Below are positions 58,775 through 64,000 of a DNA stretch of 64,000 nucleotides, piece by piece (positions within the stretch are counted from its first letter, which is position 1; each line of letters starts with the position of its first letter). Under the pieces are notes generated by a model, which saw nothing but the letters and a program-made list of their open reading frames with translations, made no database searches and had not been told where the DNA came from. The translations under genes were made by a program, and so were the position numbers. Origin of the DNA: Marisa cornuarietis (taxonomy: Eukaryota > Mollusca > Gastropoda > Architaenioglossa > Ampullariidae); NCBI GenBank assembly GCA_004794655.1, contig SMMW01000147.1, positions 866,001-930,000 on the forward strand, given 5' to 3'.

Positions 58775-60195
58775 AAGCCGCAGGTGACAGGTGTGCACGC
58801 GGAGAGGGGCGTGGGCGTTGTACCAACATAAGAGCGCAAGTTACAATACACAATACAATACACATTGATCTTCCCTGCCGAATGCGCAGCTGCCACAGCC
58901 AACCTATTGTCAGCTCGGAAAATAAATACAATACAACGTTAATAACCTACAAGGGCAATTCTAAATAGTGCTCGTACTATATACATGATATACAAGAGAT
59001 AAAACATACCTATAAATGTTGAAATAATTTCTCTCTCTCTCTCTCTCCACACACACACACACACACACAGACACACACACACACACACATTCCCAGCAAC
59101 AGCAGATACAGTTGATGACCTTAGGTCACCTCAGGCTAGTACAAGATGACGGCCAGTAGTGTTATTCAGGTAAATAGCACGTATAATGAATGAGTTGCTG
59201 TGACGATTGGTTTTACATACAGGAACCACGTACCTACAGCCAGACCGCAAGAGTGAAAACTCACATGTCAGCACATGATCAGAAATAGAGAGAACGTATC
59301 TCACTTTTAAAACCTTTTTTTATCCTTTATTACTTGATAGAAACAAAGAAATCACTTATATACACATTCAAACGCTTTGAGGAGAACCGTTGCACAGCTG
59401 CTACAGTTGTTTACGCACATTTTTTACAATCGATGCACCACTGTATCGACTTGAACTATTAATTAAGTGCTCTGTAATAATATATGCGCTAGTGGAGTTC
59501 GTCGGGGCACTTATGGAGGTTTGGGCTTGAGCGGTATGAGCATGGACTCATTTCATTTTAGGTCACCACCCCCCGAGTCCTCAAGCCCGTCCCTCTCCCA
59601 CACCCCGGCGCCTGACATTCCGAGACCATCAGTGAGGCAATGAGGGAGGAAAGTTTCCACGCAGGCTGAGAAGAAACCGAGGCTGTCACGACAAGGCTTT
59701 TAAAAAAAATAAGAGAATGGGGGATGCAAATACGCTGACAATAGAAGTAAAAGAAAAAAGCTGAGGTATCAGGGGGGAAAAACGGAAGGTGTTGGCATTA
59801 CCACGGAAGTCAAAATGAGCGTCAGCGCAATGGGGGGAAACACGGGAGCTAATGCTAAGGGCACAATGCAGAGAGTAGCTTCCCCTGCGTGTCGGTTATT
59901 TTAATAACATTTAGAGCAACCGTCAGCGTAGCGCCCGATGTTGCATGGCTATTGACCAATCGCAGCTGTCAGTCGCTGGAATTAGACGTCCTCCATCAAA
60001 ATAAGAAAAATCAATTTTATTTATTGCTTTTTGCTGCATGTATTGTCATCAATAGTTTATAATTTTATTATGCGCAATCCACTACTAGTGAAAATGCTTT
60101 TATGAAGCCGAACAAACATGACATGAAAAAAAACCCCTACCACTAGTTAGTTCATCAGGGCTGTGGATTATTTTTCCGAGTACTACCAAAAAAAA

Positions 60196-60227
<32 letters not shown>

Positions 60228-61474
60228 AAAAAGCTTAAGGTTTTGCCCAACACTGTTAGCACTTCATGGCTCTTTTAATTTAATTTAATATAATGTAATT
60301 TAATATAATTTAATTTAATATAATATACATAACTTTGTCTTGCACACTTTGCATTTTCCTGTTGTTGCACGTTTTGTACTTAAGCGTTTGGTTTAGTAAG
60401 AAATAAAAGAACAAGGGAGTGTTTTAAAAGAATTGTGTATAAAGTTTCAGGTCTCGGATACTTTGTTGGCCGAGCCACCTTGCTTTCACTGTTTACGCAC
60501 CTTGTGTGTACACCACGCTGGCGCAAACATCAGGTGGATTAAATCAGTTCATTTGCTTTTAGACAAAAGAAATACAAACCCTGCCAGACAAAATCGTGAT
60601 GATACGTACTGCACGGGTGGGTATCTGGGACCCGAAGACAATGCACATTAGTAAACAGAGCCTCCTAAGGGGCACGGATCACCTTTCAGATGTCATCTCC
60701 AGCAGCGACAGTTGAGCGCGCCTGTTGTTTCTTCGATGGTCGATGAAAGAGAAAAGTGATCGAGAAACTTGCAGAACCTCTGGAAGGATGGAGCTAAATG
60801 CACCAGACGTGGCGGCGAGTCTCGTGATGATAAAAGTGCTTTGGGGTGGTGTAGGTCCCTATAAGCATGTGCTATTCATAAGTTTGATCATTTTAACGAT
60901 AGGTTTTGTGACGATATCCCCATTGTGTTTACAAAAGAAGAACGTAAAAGAATCCATATGAATGCGTAGTGAGTGGTGTCCCTTCGCCTAACAGGATCGA
61001 GGGGACCAGCTCTCCACGTTTTAGTTTTCTTCTTGGATTTGTTGTGCTTGTACTGGCTATTGTACCAACCTGCACTTTTTTCTGATGTCATCGGAATTGT
61101 GTTTGACTGTTTACTTGCCTGTTGATTTTTATTTATTCCTCTGTTTATATCAACTCTCTCATCGCCGTTAATCCTCTGGCTGACGCCATCACAGGTTCTT
61201 CATTCTTACAAGTCGTCCCTGAGATAGACTTGACATCAGTGCCAAACATTGCGTTTCAACATTGTGCTGCAATTTCTGCTTTGAGATCATCTGGATCTTC
61301 TCCTGACGATTTGATCGACGTGTTTGAGTATTGCTCAATTCTGCTCGAGTCCAATGACTATAGATCTGTCTCATCTTGATCTATGAATGTCATCCGGCAG
61401 AAGAACGAGCTGGCATTTACAATAACTTCACAGAGAGAGCCAGAGGAATTTTGTCTGTCTTGTGTTTTTATGTT
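58775..61474. other. no gene recognised
   Basis: Holds a (CT)n plus (AC)n array at about 59031-59088, an A-run and (GA)n at 60187-60226 and a (TTTAA)-like run at about 60275-60328. No coding exon is recognised. Confidence 0.5.
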
Positions 61475-61548
61475 TGTAATGCGCGGAGAGCCTGGCTTTG
61501 GCTGGGATACCGCGCTATAAAAGCTCACACCATTATTATTATTATTTA
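61475..61548 (+). mobile_element. retroposon 3' end: stem-loop plus (ATT)n tail
   Basis: GCGCGG (61481-61486) pairs with CCGCGC (61510-61515), with inner AGCC/GGCT pairing, then TATAAAAG and (ATT)n at 61532-61547. It matches the minus-strand copy at 17.3 kb in GCCTGGCTTT and GGGATACC. No upstream RT remnant was recognised. Confidence 0.6.
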
Positions 61549-64000
61549 AATGTTCCTGACACTGGTAGAGGATCAGAGTCTGGATTTATTCTCTAATAAC
61601 CTATAATGCAAACTTTTGTTTTTAGTAAGATATCTTATTGTCAATTAGAAAGGATTAAGTTTCATGAAACGTGGTTAATATTATAATCAGCTTAGATTCA
61701 TTTATGATGAAAAGGAATGGCAATCTTAACAAATGTGCGTTTGCATTCATTGTCGTGTCAAAAATTGGTCAGTGAACCAGCAAAGCAGATCGGCTTGCTG
61801 CTAAGTTCCTGTAAACACTGCTTACAGAAGCATTAGCGAAGGTTTTCCCTTCCCTAAGTCGTACATTTTACCAGCTCAAAGTTTCCAATTGTTTTTAACT
61901 TTTAAGTCAGAGACTGAAATAAGTATATATAATAAACGATAAAGTTAATATATTTGTATTGCGCAATTTCTCGGCCAACAGGCAAGTTTATAGATCTGCT
62001 TAGTATCAACAAAACATTCGAACTGATGTATAAGAAAGAACAATTCGAAGATGAGCTGCATTTTGGGAGTAAAGGACGATCACTGTAGAAAATAACGGTA
62101 AAATCACGTCGAAAATCTCACAGAAAGAAGTGTTAGTGATATCAGGAGGATACAAAAAATGTACGGTAAATTAAATAGCAAAAATGGTATCATCACTTGA
62201 TTTTAATCTCTGCAAATAATTTTAGGTCACCAGCAAAGTGAATGACGTCAGCAAAAGTAGAAATCCGGTCAATCGATTCAATCAGCTCACACTTCTGTCT
62301 GGTAGAGAACATTACATACAATCCAATATAATCCAACTGCAAAAGAGAAGACGAGAGCAAATTGAAGCTGAGGCAAACAGGAACATGAAAATTCAAAAAT
62401 TACTGTTATCCAAATTGAAATATGACCACGACACAGAAACAAAACCCAACTGATCCTCTTAGTTTGGTATATGAAAAAAAAAACCGGTAGCAAAATTCGA
62501 CTTAAATCTCACCCTGTAACATTTAACTGCATAACTCCACTCCAAACTGCTAACGATACAAAAGTCTGAACGCGATTTATTCCACATTAGGAATTTTTTT
62601 TATCCTTTGTCTCTAATGGATTAAGGAAAGACAACAGATGTTTAACCCAGTGGCATTTAAATAAGTTTTACACATAATATTTTAGAATGTTATCAAACGC
62701 TTTTAAGCAATCACTGTAAGTTCCCTTTTCGCTAAGCACTAACGCGTCTGTATGACATCGTAGCAGCCTAAGAGAAAAAGTGTTTTCCGTATGTTTCAGT
62801 TAATTAAAAGAACAAAACGATTGATTGTGAGATGCATAAAATAGTTTGAATACTGTAGAAAGCATCTTCAATTACCGATTTAATAATATGTAAAACAGCA
62901 ATTATCATTCATATATCAGACGTCCTTCCGTTTATTTAAAGATGTATAAGCAGATGGTCACAAGGTTTTCAGATACCACGACGTTATTATATCTAGATTT
63001 TATGGAAGGTTTATGCCTTCATTAATAGAAGAAATTAAAAAAGACAAAAATCTTAATTTTTCCTGTATGAATTATTGCTATAAAATTCCAGCACGTGTTA
63101 AGCGTCTTGTTTATAATGCTCCATTCTGATTGCATGCCAACCTCGATCGCAATCGATCTCCAATTGATTTTCAGTCACGAAATAAGGGCAGTTCACATCC
63201 ATCACAGTTTTTTACTATCAAGTTCTAGCTTCGTACCACCCATACAAGGTAAAGCACTCGAATGTTGTCTACATTCTCTTGCTGCTAAAAGCCAGCGTTT
63301 ATGTCTTTTATTGTTGAATTGTTAAGGTGTTTTGGTTTGTCTGTTGTCGAGGGCTTAGGACATGTCCACAATATACTCTTTTCACTGACTAGGACATTCT
63401 TTTTATATATCTGTTTGTTAGCTGCAGTAGTCACATGATTTACGCGCGACCCCACTTGGTCCCAGAATCGGCCACAGGACCATTAGTCTTTTCCAAGTCA
63501 GCTGGTCTTGTCGCCATTGCTACTGTGAAGGAAGGTGCAATGAGTCTTTGCCTTCTTCTTTACTGATTTCAGACTTGCGTCTGCATTTTTAGTAAGTCAT
63601 CTGTGCAATACTTTTGCATGAGCTCAGAAATCAACACTTTTCAGTGGCTATATAAGGCCTTCCGAGCTCTCACAAAATTCACATACACATACTATCTGCC
63701 AACTAATATACGTAGCAGCCATCGCTAATGTCATCCGCCTCCTTGTCGTTGGTATGTTGTTTTCTTTAGTACAAATGGTCAGCTAGTGATTTTATTTACA
63801 TTTGCTTTTTTAAGCTCTGTGTGCGCGCGCGCGTGTGTGTGTGTTTGCGCGCGCGTGCCCTCATTTACAATTGGTTGTTCTCGAGATACACACATACAAT
63901 GACGATTTAACTTTCTTTCAAAAGTAAATTCGATCTGATGCTTTCCATTTATTTATGAAAAATGTTTTCACAACTTGTTAAAGACATATACATCCAGTTC
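61549..64000. other. no gene confirmed
   Basis: A plus-strand open stretch at 62226-62453 follows an AG acceptor-like site (TAATTTTAG) and encodes a basic, Gln/Arg-rich C-terminus-like peptide ending at TGA. It is unrecognised and left as a possible exon only. A (GC)n(GT)n run lies at 63822-63857. Confidence 0.4.

Overview
This is a stretch of animal nuclear DNA, not bacterial or viral. Coding sequence is sparse and split by GT-AG introns, the background is AT-rich, and there are many long (AC)n, (GT)n, (ATC)n and (GTAT)n microsatellites, tRNA-derived SINEs, several decayed non-LTR retrotransposons and short inverted-repeat DNA elements. The single clear host gene is an FMRFamide-receptor-like GPCR of invertebrate type. 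Together with the retroposon repertoire this suggests a lophotrochozoan, most likely a gastropod mollusc; that placement is inference.

Layout. 1-6.8 kb: non-coding, with a retroposon 3' tail at the left edge and a ~1.06 kb DNA transposon (3464-4524, TA-rich flanks) that appears to carry a second, nested element. 6.9-12.6 kb: the GPCR gene on the minus strand, three coding exons joined in phase to 388 codons. Its intron 1 holds a dead LINE in the opposite orientation. Its intron 2 holds a SINE, a ~54-bp degenerate minisatellite and a (GT)n tract that starts exactly at the splice donor. 12.6-34.5 kb: no convincing gene; a Rex1/CR1-like LINE relic at 14.3-15.1 kb, a minus-strand retroposon tail at 17.3 kb, microsatellites, an exact 34-bp direct repeat at 29.5/29.9 kb and a SINE at 33.8 kb.

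34.5-35.9 kb: a 5'-truncated LINE with a nearly complete reverse-transcriptase frame, a (TAAA)n tail and a candidate target-site duplication. 36-52.7 kb: non-coding with simple and degenerate tandem repeats. 52.7-55.1 kb: a tRNA-derived SINE, a LINE relic of the same family as the one in GPCR intron 1, and a 272-bp MITE with near-perfect 30-bp inverted termini. 57.0-58.8 kb: two CR1/L2-like LINE 3' parts separated by a long (ATC)n array. 58.8-64 kb: non-coding apart from another retroposon 3' tail at 61.5 kb and a weak exon candidate at 62.2 kb.

No operon-like cluster, CRISPR array, defence locus or other multi-gene system is visible. The most useful observations are the receptor gene model, the stem-loop-plus-(ATT)n retroposon ends shared by several loci, and the structurally defined DNA transposons. 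Family names rest on motif recognition from the sequence alone.
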